The notes beneath the pieces were generated by a model, which worked only from the letters and a program-made list of their open reading frames with translations, searched no databases and was not told the DNA's origin. Of a DNA stretch of 64,000 nucleotides, positions 1 through 9,722 are shown piece after piece. The DNA comes from Niastella populi (lineage in GTDB: Bacteria; Bacteroidota; Bacteroidia; Chitinophagales; Chitinophagaceae), in contig NZ_LWBP01000199.1 of the NCBI RefSeq assembly GCF_002078015.1, positions 310,001-374,000 on the forward strand. The letters are read 5' to 3'. Each line of letters begins with the position of its first letter. Positions within the stretch are counted from its first letter, which is position 1. Made by a program: the position numbers and the translations under genes.

Positions 1-2505
1 ATTATTGTCGAATAGCTGTACTGCCCCCCTGCCACCGGTGACAGTATATACGTTTACCCGCAGTTGGCCGGGAGCACTTATATAGGCACCCATATTATCC
101 TGGGCGGCGCCCTGGGCCGGCAGAATATTCAACGTACCGTTAATTTGAGCGATATTATAGTTATCGGATACAGCACCGCTTATTGTTATGGGATATGCCC
201 CGGCAATTGAGGTAGTGGTGGCTTTTGTAGTAGCAACAGGCAATGCCGTCAACATGGAAGCATCTTCATTTTTAACAAACCCGCTATAAGTGATCGTCAA
301 CGGCGGGTTAGCCTCGCCTTCATTTTTGGTTACATCATTGGCCTGCACATACAAACGCGCTTTTTGTATAGTTAACGTCTGCGCTGAACTGGCCGTAGCG
401 TAGGTAACATTTCCTGCCTGTGAAGCGGTAATGACTGTAGTTCCGGCAGTAAGAATGATAACAGAATCTCCCCTGATAAAAGCTACAGCGGGATTACTGC
501 TGCTGAACGTTACGGGCAGGCCGCTGCTGGCAGAAGCATTGAGTTTAATATCATCATCACCATATTTTCTGGCCGGTAAAGCAGTAAATGTAATGGTTTG
601 CATCGCCAGCGGATCTATAGTAAGCGTTCCTTTCACAAAACTGATATCATAATTGGCGGATGTTGCACCGGACACGGTAATATCATATGTGCCGGCTTGT
701 GAACCAGTTCCTGCCGAAGTAGCTGCCACTGGCTGAGCGGTAAGCACCGTGTTATTTTCGCCGTACACAAATCCTGTGTAGGTAAATGTAAAAGCCGGGT
801 TAGGCTGACCCACCAATCTTTTTTTATCATCGGCTTTAATACTTAATGCGGCTTTATTCACCGTGAGCGGCTGGTTTACATCTGCCGCCGGCAACCATGC
901 GCTTGTTCCGCCTTGTGAAGCAGTGATGGTTGTTGTGCCGGCGCCGGTAATATGTATTTTCCCGTTTACGATTGTTGCAACCAGGGGATTGCTGCTGGCA
1001 TAACTAACAGCCAGCCCTGAACTCGCCTGCGCGCCGGGATCAAAATCAGCAACTCCATATATTACCGGTGATAAAGCGTTAAAGGTAATGGTTTGCGGTT
1101 GCTGCGATGGGGTGATCGTTAAAGTGCCCTTTACATAGTTAAAATTATAGTTTGGCGATGCAGCCCCGCCGGGTATGATGTCATAACTACCTGCAGAAGA
1201 ACCTGAAGTAGCAGGAGTTGTCATTACAGGTAATGTAGTCAGACTGGCTTCTGTATCGCCATTTACAAAACCAGAATAATTTGCGGTAAAAGCGGGTATG
1301 GCAGCACCCTGCAAAATCTGCTCATCATTTGCTGTTATGGTGAGCAATGCCTTATTTACGGTCAACGGTTGAGCAACAGCTATGGCCGCGTTAAAGAAAT
1401 CATCACCGGGTTGGGTGGCAGTGATATTGACACTTCCCGCGCCGGCTACATGCACGTTGTTATTAACAATAGATGCAATGGCAGCATTATCGCTTCCATA
1501 AGTTACCGGCAGGCCTGCACCTGACGTAGCCGCCGGATCAAAATCGGCATCACCATATGTTTTTGCCTGCAGTGGATTGAATGTAATTGTTTGATCAGTT
1601 TTTACATCGGCGCCATCGAGCCGGGCTATTCCACCATCCAGCACGATCACATTGGCAAGCCCGCCCGTTGCAAGGGCTGTACCGGCACGGCCGCCACCCT
1701 GTACCGGCCATCTGCCGTCAGCCGATAATTTATATCCTACTTCCGCTCCCGTAGCCAGGCTGTATTGCCCTATTCGGCGAATCCCATTCACCATATCGTT
1801 AGGAATAACAGATCCCCAGGCTTTGTCAACACCATTTACATCCGTTGCATAAAAGGAAGCAAAGCTATTGGAAGCATCAACGCCATCGCTTTCGATCACA
1901 CTACCGGTAATGGGCCTGTCGGTGCCGCTTACAACGTCCTTATCCCATAACAATACAAAGTTTTTACCTACGCCTCCCGTCACGGGTGTACTGCGAATAG
2001 CCGTGCAGTTGGTGCTGGCAGTTCCATAATTCAACACGGTTATTTCCTGCGTGGTTGTCGGGCGTGTGGCCACAGTAAGCCCTCCTGACCCGTTATTAAG
2101 AAATATCCTGAACTTCAATTTATTACCAGGAGTAAATGTTGTAGTAGCAGCCGCTTCCGCCATAAACCACCCTGTATAAGTCCCTGATGCATCTGCAGTG
2201 AGCTCACCATAAGTGCTGGCCAGATTCGGATTTGGGATTCGGGTAAAATCACCTGATTGTTTCACATAGATAAATGCGCCCTCTCCTGCGGTAGCGCTCG
2301 TAAGTGGTGCAAACCGGCAAAAATACCGGTAAGTAGCATTGGCCGTTAACCCGGTCAACTGTAACCGGCATACAAAAGGCGTTCTACCCGCAGCTCCTGT
2401 ACCTGCCGCATGTATGTATCGGGGCAGGTATATTTCTGTAATGGATTGACCAAAAGAAGACTGTATCAATAATATGAAGAGAAAAAAAGTAAAACCGGAT
2501 TTCAT
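1..2505 (-). CDS. Secreted MBG/YDG-type repeat protein, partial (C-terminus off the window edge)
   Basis: The frame is open from an ATG at 2505 to the window edge (835 codons visible, no stop). The start gives a signal peptide (MKSGFTFFLFILLIQSSFGQ). A non-repetitive N-terminal part of about 300 residues follows. Then come three tandem repeats of about 165 residues, starting near 1593, 1095 and 600. Each has a Big-like half opening with QTITFN/T plus a YGxxDxD block, and an MBG half with KA-L-I-A-D and GTLTI blocks. After the third repeat, GAYISAPGQLRVNVYTV resembles the start of a type IX secretion C-terminal domain, but the window ends there. MBG repeats are common in large surface or secreted Bacteroidota proteins; adhesion or matrix binding is likely but not shown. 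It lies 17 bp after the lipoprotein gene, at the end of the sigma/FecR/TonB-receptor operon. Confidence 0.85.
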   Translation of the reverse strand, partial: MKSGFTFFLFILLIQSSFGQSITEIYLPRYIHAAGTGAAGRTPFVCRLQLTGLTANATYRYFCRFAPLTSATAGEGAFIYVKQSGDFTRIPNPNLASTYGELTADASGTYTGWFMAEAAATTTFTPGNKLKFRIFLNNGSGGLTVATRPTTTQEITVLNYGTASTNCTAIRSTPVTGGVGKNFVLLWDKDVVSGTDRPITGSVIESDGVDASNSFASFYATDVNGVDKAWGSVIPNDMVNGIRRIGQYSLATGAEVGYKLSADGRWPVQGGGRAGTALATGGLANVIVLDGGIARLDGADVKTDQTITFNPLQAKTYGDADFDPAATSGAGLPVTYGSDNAAIASIVNNNVHVAGAGSVNITATQPGDDFFNAAIAVAQPLTVNKALLTITANDEQILQGAAIPAFTANYSGFVNGDTEASLTTLPVMTTPATSGSSAGSYDIIPGGAASPNYNFNYVKGTLTITPSQQPQTITFNALSPVIYGVADFDPGAQASSGLAVSYASSNPLVATIVNGKIHITGAGTTTITASQGGTSAWLPAADVNQPLTVNKAALSIKADDKKRLVGQPNPAFTFTYTGFVYGENNTVLTAQPVAATSAGTGSQAGTYDITVSGATSANYDISFVKGTLTIDPLAMQTITFTALPARKYGDDDIKLNASASSGLPVTFSSSNPAVAFIRGDSVIILTAGTTVITASQAGNVTYATASSAQTLTIQKARLYVQANDVTKNEGEANPPLTITYSGFVKNEDASMLTALPVATTKATTTSIAGAYPITISGAVSDNYNIAQINGTLNILPAQGAAQDNMGAYISAPGQLRVNVYTVTGGRGAVQLFDNN

Positions 2506-2522
2506 TGTAATCGATTGAGAAT

Positions 2523-3248
2523 TTAGTAAAGTTTGGTTACGGATGCGCTGGTAGCGGAATTGAAGGATATATAATAAATAGAGTAATCGGCATTGGCTTC
2601 GGAAAGTGCAGCCGGATTAATGGTACCTAATAAAATATCGCTGCCATCATTTGCATATAGCCGTAATCTTGGTTTTCGTGTACCGCCTCCTGAAAAGAAT
2701 GGCGAGAAATCGCCTCTTTTCAGATAAAAACTATCCGTTGCTTCATAGTCATTCGCCGAATTACCAGTTTTACTGTTCTCGACCACCACTTTAATTTCAT
2801 CATAGGCAGAGGTAGTAAAAGGCGAAGCATACACTACCGATAATTTGATCTTTCCTTCGGCCGGTGCAGGCTCGTTCACAGGCGGCCCTATCCATACCAG
2901 TTTGCCACCGGCCATGGGTTGAAAGAAAGTAACAGCGTTAAGCGAAACCGTTTTATAACTTACAACTGTATCGAGCAACAGGGAATTGCTGTACATATCT
3001 GTAACACGGTACCGCCGCCTGGGTTCCGTGTATTTTACCTGTAATAGCTGATACCCTTGTGGAGTATACAGCGTATCGGTCAGCACCGTGCCGTTATCTG
3101 AAACGATCAGGCGCAAAGAATCAATTGTAACGGCATTCAATGCTACGGTTGTATAACTCATTTGCTCAACGGCGTCACCTCCTTTTGAGCAAGCCGTACA
3201 AAAAACGAATGCCATGGCAATACAGTATTTACAAACTCTTTCAAACAT
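2523..3248 (-). CDS. Putative lipoprotein of unknown function
   Basis: The product has 241 residues when read from the ATG at 3248, which has AAGGAT a few bases upstream. A GTG 10 codons earlier is less likely. The N-terminus has a short hydrophobic stretch ending in a cysteine (FCTAC, Cys20), which fits the loose Bacteroidota lipobox. The rest is beta-rich with no catalytic motif that I recognise. It sits between the TonB-dependent receptor (58 bp upstream) and the MBG-repeat protein (17 bp downstream). It may therefore be a surface partner of the receptor or of the secreted protein. That role is inferred only from position. Confidence 0.75.
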   Translation of the reverse strand: MFERVCKYCIAMAFVFCTACSKGGDAVEQMSYTTVALNAVTIDSLRLIVSDNGTVLTDTLYTPQGYQLLQVKYTEPRRRYRVTDMYSNSLLLDTVVSYKTVSLNAVTFFQPMAGGKLVWIGPPVNEPAPAEGKIKLSVVYASPFTTSAYDEIKVVVENSKTGNSANDYEATDSFYLKRGDFSPFFSGGGTRKPRLRLYANDGSDILLGTINPAALSEANADYSIYYISFNSATSASVTKLY

Positions 3249-3306
3249 TTTCGTATCCTTTTTTATATTGAGTAACACGTTTTAATTGCTCAGTTTTCAC
3301 CCGTTT

Positions 3307-6300
3307 CTACAGTTTATAGGTCAGGCTCAGGCTAAACGAGGTTCCCTTTTTCACTTTATAGTTCACGAAATCGAAGCGCTCGTTAAAGTCGGCCCCTTTG
3401 GGATCATCGTTATCCTTTTCGCCGGGATAACTGCCATTATCGTCACGGTTTATATTGTTACTGTAGATGACCGTATATTGGTTCAGCAGGTCGGAAATAT
3501 TAAAGCGCAACTCTGCTTTTTGCTTTATGATCTTTGTGCTTAACTGAATATCTACCACATCGCGGGCGTTCTCATATTGAATAAGCCGTGGGTTGGTACC
3601 GCCATTTACAATGCGGCGGCCAAACCGGTTGTATGCCACGTTGAAGCCCCAATCGCCTGTCTGGTAGTTGAGGCCCATATTTACAATGTATGGCGATAAC
3701 CCCTGTATGGGACGGTTACCGTTTTCAACGTAATTAGTGTCTTTTTGCGTGAACGGGCTTTTTTTAACAATGTGTTTGATGCCTCCTTCCAGGTATGTAC
3801 CATTAGCGGTGAAGTACAGGTGTTTCAACCAGGCGGTACCGGGAGAAATGAATGACAGGGATTTCCTGACCTCCACTTCCACCCCTTTTGCCGTAGCGCT
3901 TTCGAGGTTCCAGTATTCAACGCTATTATTGGGATTACCCAGAATATAAAAGCGTTCCACCGGTTTGTCGAAGTACTTGTAAAATAATGAAGCAGAGAGA
4001 ATTTCATTTCCGGAAGGATAATATTCCACCCGGAAATCGTAGTTCTTTATACGCGTTATTTGCAGCGCCTGTTGACCGGTAACCTGTAACTGCTCAACAA
4101 AATCGTAATATACATACGGTGAACGTTCTACAAAATCGGGCCTTGCAAGTGTTTTGCTAAAAGCAGCCCTTATATTGAATTTATCGTTTACGCTGTAAAT
4201 TACATTTACGGATGGCAGCCAGTCTTTTTCATAATACACCGAATCGCTGAACTGGGGGAAACCATCGGCATTATAAGTTTCGGTAGACATCTTAACTTTA
4301 TTGTTCTCATATCTGAAACCGCCTACCAAACGGAGGTGCTCTAATATTTTCAGATCGAGCATTCCGTAGGTAGCCCTCAGTTCCTGAACCCCATTATACC
4401 GGTCGCCGGTACTTTCAGAGCGGATGTATGTTGGCGCATATACGAGGTCGCCATTTGCGATGGCTTCTTCCGTAGCTATCATGTAATACGGTAATCCTTT
4501 CGAGTTGGATTCAAATGTTTTATTTGCCGCAAGTATGCGTAAACCGGTTGCATCATAGTCAGCTTCGCGTTTTGACCAGGCGTAGCCCATTTTAAAGCTT
4601 TGTTTAGCTTTTGCAACGATAAATGGGATAGCCACGTTAGCGCCGGCATTGCTCCTTATTTCATCGAGGGTTGAAGCGTATAATCCGCCCCAGAATAAAT
4701 TCCGCTCACCGAAATTATATGAATACCTGTGTGCGGCTGAATCCTGATCGCGGCCTACCACATACCGGCCATCGGGTTGCTCCCGTTTCAAAGTGATGTA
4801 ATCGCCATACCAGTCAACCCTCAGTCTGGCATTGAACAAACTATGCTCCCCCTCTATCCTGCTTTGGATCATGCGGTTGGTAAGTGTTGTTTGACCAGCC
4901 CGGTTCTCAAAACCGCTGTTACTTATCTGGTAGCCGTACCTGTCGTCATATTGGTTACTGTACCGGTTATTGTATAAATTCTTCAGCGCCAGTTTATGCC
5001 CTTTGGTTTTATAAGCCAAATTCAATAATCCGCCGATGGTTGTATTATACCGGTAACGTTTACCCCGGAAGTCATAATTCTGCAAACTGCGGGCCTCTCC
5101 TTCTTCGTATAACATTTCGTTACGGTAGGTCAATGCCGCAACTGCGCCAATGCTGTTGTTATTTTTAAACAATTTGCTTAAACCACCCGACACCTGATAA
5201 TTTTGCATGGGCGTATAGTGATACCGGTAGGTTTGCCAGCGATTGGGAATTCTGGCCCCTATGGCCCGCAAAGCAGCGGTGTCTTTACTGGCATGATATT
5301 TCACATACTGCAGCTGGTCAAAAGCGCGGCCATCTCCAAACCACTTACGCTCTTCATCAACAATACCAAGGGCTGCCTGTTTATCGCGTTTATTGCTGAT
5401 AAAATCAGTACCGGTGCTGGCTGTATTAAAACCGGTTCCGACACCGACGTTCAGAAAGTTTCTAAAGGGCACATCTGTCGTATTGATCTGTACCATTCCG
5501 CCCGTAAATTCACCGGGCAGGTCGGGTGTGGCCGTCTTGTTCACGATCACATTATCTACCAGTGCACTGGGAACTATATCGAAACTGAAATTCCTTCTAT
5601 TAGGTTCTGTACTTGGCAAAGAGGCGCCGTTTATGAGAACGTTGTTGTACCGGTCGCTAACGCCACGGATGGTAACAAATTTGTCGCCCTGGACCGTGAT
5701 GCCACTAACCCGTTTCAATACCTGCCCGGTATTGTTATCGCCTGTAAGCCTGATCTGTTCGGCACTGATACCATTGGTCATTCCTGCACTGTTCTTTTGC
5801 GTCATTAATAAAGAACGGGTGCTTTCCCTGCGGGCGCCGCTGGTAACCACCACTGCCTGCATTTGTTTGGATGCAGCAGTAAGCACTACGCTTAAATCAG
5901 TGTCTTCATTCTCTTTTACAACGGCATCGGTAATGCGCCGCGATTGATATCCTACGAAGGAGAACTGTAAGGTATAATTGCCCGGCGGCAGCGACAATAC
6001 ATAATCGCCGTTAACGGTGGTGCTTATTACTTTGTCAATCGGTTCTACCCTGATAGTAACGCCCGGCATCACCTCATTCTTGTCGTTGCGTATGACGCCG
6101 GTGATCCTGCCCGGCTGCTGATTGCGCTGCGGCACAGGCGTAGCTACCGGCGTTGTGTTGATCTTAACCGCAATGGTGTTGCCAAGCAGGTTAAAATCGA
6201 GGTTAGCGAGGCGCTGCAGGTTTTCCAGTACATTACCTAATGTAACATCATTAAATACAAAGGACCTGATCGTAATTTTCTCCAGTTGTTCACGGGAATA

Positions 6301-6468
6301 CGAAAATGTATAATTGCTGCGTTTATCTAATTCTTCCACAACTTTCGCAGCGGTTGTGTTCTTTAAGGAAACAGAGATCTTTTCTTTTAAAGCAATAACC
6401 TGTGCCGAAGCGCCCAGGATAGTTGAAAAAAACAGAATGGCAGTTAGTATAACAGTGAGTTTATTCAT
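3307..6468 (-). CDS. TonB-dependent outer-membrane receptor with N-terminal STN domain
   Basis: The product has 1053 residues. A signal peptide (to about residue 22) is followed by an STN domain (about 30-105), the part that touches the FecR-type anti-sigma factor in signalling receptors. A carboxypeptidase-regulatory-like beta domain (about 122-200, starting GRITGVIRN) comes next. The plug (about 215-345) contains VTIRGVSDRYNNVLING. A 22-strand-type barrel then ends in an aromatic-rich strand (FSLSLTYKL). It lacks the SusC signature and no SusD follows, so it looks like a FecA-type transducing receptor of unknown ligand. Sigma and FecR genes lie directly upstream on the same strand, so ligand-induced autoregulation through STN-FecR-sigma is expected. 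Confidence 0.92.
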   Translation of the reverse strand: MNKLTVILTAILFFSTILGASAQVIALKEKISVSLKNTTAAKVVEELDKRSNYTFSYSREQLEKITIRSFVFNDVTLGNVLENLQRLANLDFNLLGNTIAVKINTTPVATPVPQRNQQPGRITGVIRNDKNEVMPGVTIRVEPIDKVISTTVNGDYVLSLPPGNYTLQFSFVGYQSRRITDAVVKENEDTDLSVVLTAASKQMQAVVVTSGARRESTRSLLMTQKNSAGMTNGISAEQIRLTGDNNTGQVLKRVSGITVQGDKFVTIRGVSDRYNNVLINGASLPSTEPNRRNFSFDIVPSALVDNVIVNKTATPDLPGEFTGGMVQINTTDVPFRNFLNVGVGTGFNTASTGTDFISNKRDKQAALGIVDEERKWFGDGRAFDQLQYVKYHASKDTAALRAIGARIPNRWQTYRYHYTPMQNYQVSGGLSKLFKNNNSIGAVAALTYRNEMLYEEGEARSLQNYDFRGKRYRYNTTIGGLLNLAYKTKGHKLALKNLYNNRYSNQYDDRYGYQISNSGFENRAGQTTLTNRMIQSRIEGEHSLFNARLRVDWYGDYITLKREQPDGRYVVGRDQDSAAHRYSYNFGERNLFWGGLYASTLDEIRSNAGANVAIPFIVAKAKQSFKMGYAWSKREADYDATGLRILAANKTFESNSKGLPYYMIATEEAIANGDLVYAPTYIRSESTGDRYNGVQELRATYGMLDLKILEHLRLVGGFRYENNKVKMSTETYNADGFPQFSDSVYYEKDWLPSVNVIYSVNDKFNIRAAFSKTLARPDFVERSPYVYYDFVEQLQVTGQQALQITRIKNYDFRVEYYPSGNEILSASLFYKYFDKPVERFYILGNPNNSVEYWNLESATAKGVEVEVRKSLSFISPGTAWLKHLYFTANGTYLEGGIKHIVKKSPFTQKDTNYVENGNRPIQGLSPYIVNMGLNYQTGDWGFNVAYNRFGRRIVNGGTNPRLIQYENARDVVDIQLSTKIIKQKAELRFNISDLLNQYTVIYSNNINRDDNGSYPGEKDNDDPKGADFNERFDFVNYKVKKGTSFSLSLTYKL

Positions 6469-6524
6469 ATCGACGTTCTTGTTCGGAATGGCTTTTATAC
6501 TTTATTAAATATGGAATGCGGCTT

Positions 6525-7538
6525 TTAGCGTTTTGCTTCTACTATAACCACTTTATCACCGGCCTTTCGGTATTGCAGGTCATGTACAAATAGTATATTT
6601 TCCAGGATAGCCGTCCATGCGATGTTGTGAAAGCTGGCCGTTATGCGTTTGTTTTGAACCAGCGCGGGGTTGCATTCGATAGCAACCTGATAGCGCTGCC
6701 CGATGCGTTTGATCGCTTCCTGCAACGGCACTTCATTGAACACGAGGTAACCCTGCGTCCACAAGGCCACATTGGCTGCTTCAACCGGCATTACCTGCCA
6801 CGACTGGGATTGTTTTGAATAACGTAGGGAATGATTGGGAGAAAGTTCAGTGGTCATATCGGTAGCGGTATCGTCGAGGGCTATCTTGCCGTGCACAAGT
6901 GATACGCGCACTTCCGATTCATGGTCATAAGCTTCTATATTGAAAGCGGTACCCAGTACCCGGGTACGCAGGCTGCCGGTTTCAACTATAAAAGGAACTT
7001 TATTTTGAGTGCCCCCTTCTCCGGAGGGGGCCACGGGGAGGCTGACAACTTCAAAAAAGCCTTCACCTGATAATTTCAACAGGCGCTCCTTTTTATTGAA
7101 CTGAGCGGGATCGAACTCAAGGCGGGAATGCATATTTAAACAAACCTGCGATCCATCGGGAAGCGTAATACGGCGAATGCCGGGCAGGTTGTTTTCGATA
7201 ACCGTAAGTTGGGGATGCCCGGTGTGGTGTTGTGCTGCGGCAGGACGTAGATAATAATATAGTACAGCCGTAGATACTATGAGCAACAACCAGCTGGCGG
7301 CCACCAGCAAACGGCGGTAAGGCAGTCTGTGCCGCTCAGGCACCTGGCGGGCGCCGGTAATTTGCCGGTACATACGATCCCTGATCGCGTGTAAATGCTC
7401 ATTCGACAATTCGGCCGAACTGCCTGACACATCGAGTTGGGTTACCCATTGTTGTAATAACTCAATTTCTTCGGGGGTGCATTCATTGTTCCTGAACCGT
7501 TGAATCAATGCTTCAACGGACATGGGGCTTTGTTTCAT
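6525..7538 (-). CDS. FecR-family anti-sigma factor
   Basis: The 337-residue product has a cytoplasmic N-terminal sigma-binding helical part (EALIQRFRNNECTPEE). One membrane helix lies near residues 89-111 (LLVAASWLLLIVSTAVLYYY). A periplasmic FecR beta domain follows (DGSQVCLNMHSRLEFD, GEGFFEV, VLGTAFNIEAY), then a C-terminal DUF4974-type secretin/STN-like domain (EVPLQEAIKRIGQRYQV). It lies between the ECF sigma gene (183 bp upstream) and the TonB receptor (56 bp downstream). The order sigma-FecR-receptor is the classical cell-surface signalling cassette. It would hold the sigma factor at the inner membrane until the receptor STN domain signals. Confidence 0.93.
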   Translation of the reverse strand: MKQSPMSVEALIQRFRNNECTPEEIELLQQWVTQLDVSGSSAELSNEHLHAIRDRMYRQITGARQVPERHRLPYRRLLVAASWLLLIVSTAVLYYYLRPAAAQHHTGHPQLTVIENNLPGIRRITLPDGSQVCLNMHSRLEFDPAQFNKKERLLKLSGEGFFEVVSLPVAPSGEGGTQNKVPFIVETGSLRTRVLGTAFNIEAYDHESEVRVSLVHGKIALDDTATDMTTELSPNHSLRYSKQSQSWQVMPVEAANVALWTQGYLVFNEVPLQEAIKRIGQRYQVAIECNPALVQNKRITASFHNIAWTAILENILFVHDLQYRKAGDKVVIVEAKR

Positions 7539-7721
7539 ACATCATAGTAATAACACGGCCGGCAAATAGTACCATGCCGTGTATATTACCAAAATGTTAA
7601 GCCGTAAAGGCGGGCAAATACTTTTCCTTATTCACTTCTATATGATGCAGGTTCTACATGATTGGGTGCCAGTGATGATCCGGGGTAACTCCCACTAAGC
7701 TTCGTATTTAAAGCGCATTTT

Positions 7722-8306
7722 CTACAACCACAAAAATACCTGCACCGCCAGTTGTTTGATGGCCCGGCGCAACCGTTTGCCGGCAATATGGAGCTGGTTC
7801 TTTACGGTTTGCCGCGAGAGGGACAGCTCCCCTGCTATTTCGGCTATGGATTGGTCGTGGTAATAATTGCGGATGAAGATGCGTTTCATTTTTTCGGGCA
7901 TACCCGTAATCTCCTTCTCTATGGCCTGGTGAATATTTTCCTGGTCCTGTTCCTGCTGTATAAGCGCATAGTTGGGATCGGCAACGGCCTGGTGCGCCAG
8001 AAACGCCTCCAGGTTTTTGTAGTGTTTTTCACGAAGCCCTTTCGAGCGGAAGTAGTTGAATACTTTATGATATAAACAGGCCACCAGGTACGATCGTACA
8101 GCCTGGCCATCGGGAAGGGAAGGCATAGAACGCCAGATATCGGCAAACAGGTCGTGCACGAGATCATAGGCGTCTTCGGCCGAACCTGTTTTTTTACAGG
8201 CCAGCCTGAACAATAATTCCCAATGCTGATGATACCATTCATTGAACACCTGTTCATCAGTATTAAGAGAATGGTTTTGCGGTTTAATAGGTCGGTCCTG
8301 CCACAT
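7722..8306 (-). CDS. ECF RNA polymerase sigma factor
   Basis: I start at the ATG at 8306 (194 residues); a TTG seven codons upstream also keeps the frame. Region 2 is clear (FNEWYHQHWELLFRLACKKT, DAYDLVHDLFADIW), and so is region 4 with its helix-turn-helix (MPEKMKRIFIRNYY, SIAEIAGELSLSRQTVKNQL). The C-terminus is hydrophobic (QLAVQVFLWL), as in the other sigma factors of this window. It heads the operon sigma-FecR-TonB receptor-lipoprotein-MBG protein and presumably drives that operon once FecR is released. Confidence 0.92.
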   Translation of the reverse strand: MWQDRPIKPQNHSLNTDEQVFNEWYHQHWELLFRLACKKTGSAEDAYDLVHDLFADIWRSMPSLPDGQAVRSYLVACLYHKVFNYFRSKGLREKHYKNLEAFLAHQAVADPNYALIQQEQDQENIHQAIEKEITGMPEKMKRIFIRNYYHDQSIAEIAGELSLSRQTVKNQLHIAGKRLRRAIKQLAVQVFLWL

Positions 8307-8380
8307 AACTATAACAGTAATGCGCAAATTATATCATGTGTTTAAATTGCCATTGTTATGAAACTATGAACACAGGAGAA

Positions 8381-8412
8381 AATGTGATAATGTGATAATT
8401 TGATAATGTGAC
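8381..8412. repeat. Four tandem 8-bp units (AATGTGAT type)
   Basis: The units are AATGTGAT, AATGTGAT, AATTTGAT and AATGTGAC, in exact 8-bp register. The array lies 75 bp upstream of the sigma gene start. It has the same period as the arrays near 17.4, 23.9, 25.5 and 38.2 kb but uses a different word. Unlike those, it is not at a gene's 3' end and I see no inverted partner arm. Confidence 0.7.
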
Positions 8413-8581
8413 GCGCTATGAAGTATACTGCACGTAACACCAGTTTTTAAAAAAACTTTATGGTAATCTGCGGCTCGCGTATGCTAACACTTTAAGTGAC
8501 GTTTACATTACTATCAGGGATAATATTGAACCGGCAGAGCGACAATGAATAGTCCTTTTTACACTTACTATTGTTTGCCCA

Positions 8582-8621
8582 AAAACTTAACATTGGAAAA
8601 TAAAATTCCTTTGTAATTTTA
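8582..8621 (+). promoter_or_regulatory. Bacteroidota-type promoter candidate
   Basis: ATTG (8592-8595), an 18-nt spacer and TAATTTTA (8614-8621) fit the Bacteroidota -33/-7 pattern (TTTG, TAnnTTTG) with one mismatch in each box. The upstream part, AAAACTTAACATTGG (8582-8596), is identical to the block at 12263-12277, which has the same 18-nt spacing. It would start a transcript near 8628 that reaches the MauE-like gene after about 250 nt. Confidence 0.5.
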
Positions 8622-8880
8622 CACTAAGATAATATTCCGAGGTTAAAGCCAGCTCCCGACACTCCTTCTAACCTCTTTTCAAAATCCGGTTTGCGTATTT
8701 TATCATGCCGTTTCATTCTCACAGAATAAACTGGCAGGTCTGTTATTTTCCGTTCCTCATGAATAACCTTCCAAACCGTAAAAAACAACCATTTAAGGAA
8801 AAATGATCTTGTAGCAAATACTCCGTCGAATGGCGGAGAAACCATAACCTTATTCGTCAACATTAAGAACCTGCAATGCT

Positions 8881-9324
8881 ATGAAAAAGAGTAACGCGGC
8901 CATTGTGATCATTTGCACATTGATCATTATCCTGTTCGTATACACAGCCAGCGCTAAATTGCTCGATCACTACAATTTTCAATTCGGTCTTTCTGAATCA
9001 CCTTTTATTGCACCCTTTGCCAACATCCTTGCCTGGGCGATACCAGCCGGTGAATTGCTCATTGCCGTTATGCTGGCGATACCTGCTATACGATTAGCGG
9101 GATTGTATGCGTCCGGCATCCTGATGTCGTTATTTACCGTATATATTGCAGCCATGCTATTGTCTGGCAGCGATATCCCCTGCTCCTGCGGCGGTATAGT
9201 AGAAGAAATGTCGTGGGGTGCGCATATTGTATTCAACAGCGCTTTTGTAGCCTTGTCGGCCTGCGGTATTTATCTGCAAAGAAAAAAGCGACGAACGGCC
9301 AACAACTTACCTGCTTTGGCATAA
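8881..9324 (+). CDS. MauE/DoxX-like redox-associated membrane protein
   Basis: The 147-residue product has four predicted membrane helices (near 8-25, 42-65, 70-94 and 108-130). A CSCGG motif lies between helices three and four (SDIPCSCGGIVEEMSW), which is the hallmark of the MauE-like branch. In methylamine utilisation MauE supports disulfide formation. The Bacteroidota relatives are usually stand-alone proteins found near thioredoxin-like or secreted proteins, and their substrates are unknown. No thioredoxin-like gene lies next to it here, so the redox role is a family-level inference. The ATG at 8881 starts the hydrophobic segment cleanly. Confidence 0.85.
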   Translation: MKKSNAAIVIICTLIIILFVYTASAKLLDHYNFQFGLSESPFIAPFANILAWAIPAGELLIAVMLAIPAIRLAGLYASGILMSLFTVYIAAMLLSGSDIPCSCGGIVEEMSWGAHIVFNSAFVALSACGIYLQRKKRRTANNLPALA

Positions 9325-9441
9325 TCAATCGACTCACTGTTAAGATCTATATTGGAGGGGCATGTTACGTCCGTAACGTAACGCACGGAAACCGATTCCT
9401 TATCCCGTGGCGACTTACCATCGCCACTTAAATTCACCCGT

Positions 9442-9720
9442 ATGCAAAGAGATATCATTGACCGGCTCTCCCGATTGGACCACCTGATTCGAATCAAAGG
9501 CACCGGAACCCCAGCACAACTGGCAGAGCGATTAAACCTATCTGAAAGAAGTATTTACGATTACATCAATTTCATGAAAGGGCTTGGTTGCCCAATCAAG
9601 TTCGACAGTTACCGTGAAAGTTATTTTTATGAAGAAGAAGGCTTTTTTGTGATCGCCTTCTTTTCAAAAAACAAACTAAAGCCCCTGCTGGAAAATTATT
9701 CCCATGAATTAAATGAATAA
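9442..9720 (+). CDS. Small HTH-domain protein (HTH_11/DeoR-like)
   Basis: The 92-residue protein is dominated by a winged helix-turn-helix (DRLSRLDHLIRIKGTGTP, AQLAERLNLSERSIYDYINF, then a wing around GCPIKFDSYRESYFY). This is the N-terminal DNA-binding part seen in WYL/YafY-type regulators, but no effector domain follows. Short proteins of this build are frequent in Bacteroidota and are annotated as HTH-domain proteins of unknown target. It is downstream of the MauE-like gene (117 bp) and may be independently transcribed. Confidence 0.8.
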   Translation: MQRDIIDRLSRLDHLIRIKGTGTPAQLAERLNLSERSIYDYINFMKGLGCPIKFDSYRESYFYEEEGFFVIAFFSKNKLKPLLENYSHELNE

Positions 9721-9722
9721 GG

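Larger units (their letters stand above)
8307..8880. other. Gene-free stretch with 8-bp repeat and a promoter
   Basis: No convincing gene is present. It holds the 8-bp tandem array at 8381-8412 and the promoter-like element at 8582-8621, both listed separately. Downstream of the promoter lie about 250 nt before the MauE-like gene. A 79-codon minus-strand frame (8624-8863) and a 33-codon plus-strand frame beginning MPFHSHRINWQ are open here, but neither has family resemblance that I can recognise. The stretch may simply be a long leader. Confidence 0.6.

Noticed and set aside
5203-5947. Long plus-strand frames (201 and 184 codons) inside the TonB receptor gene
   Set aside because: They are antisense to a clear, full-length receptor and translate to low-complexity, non-domain sequence.
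8624-8863. 79-codon minus-strand frame upstream of the MauE-like gene
   Set aside because: No recognisable domain, starts at the edge of the next gene and covers what looks like a leader region.
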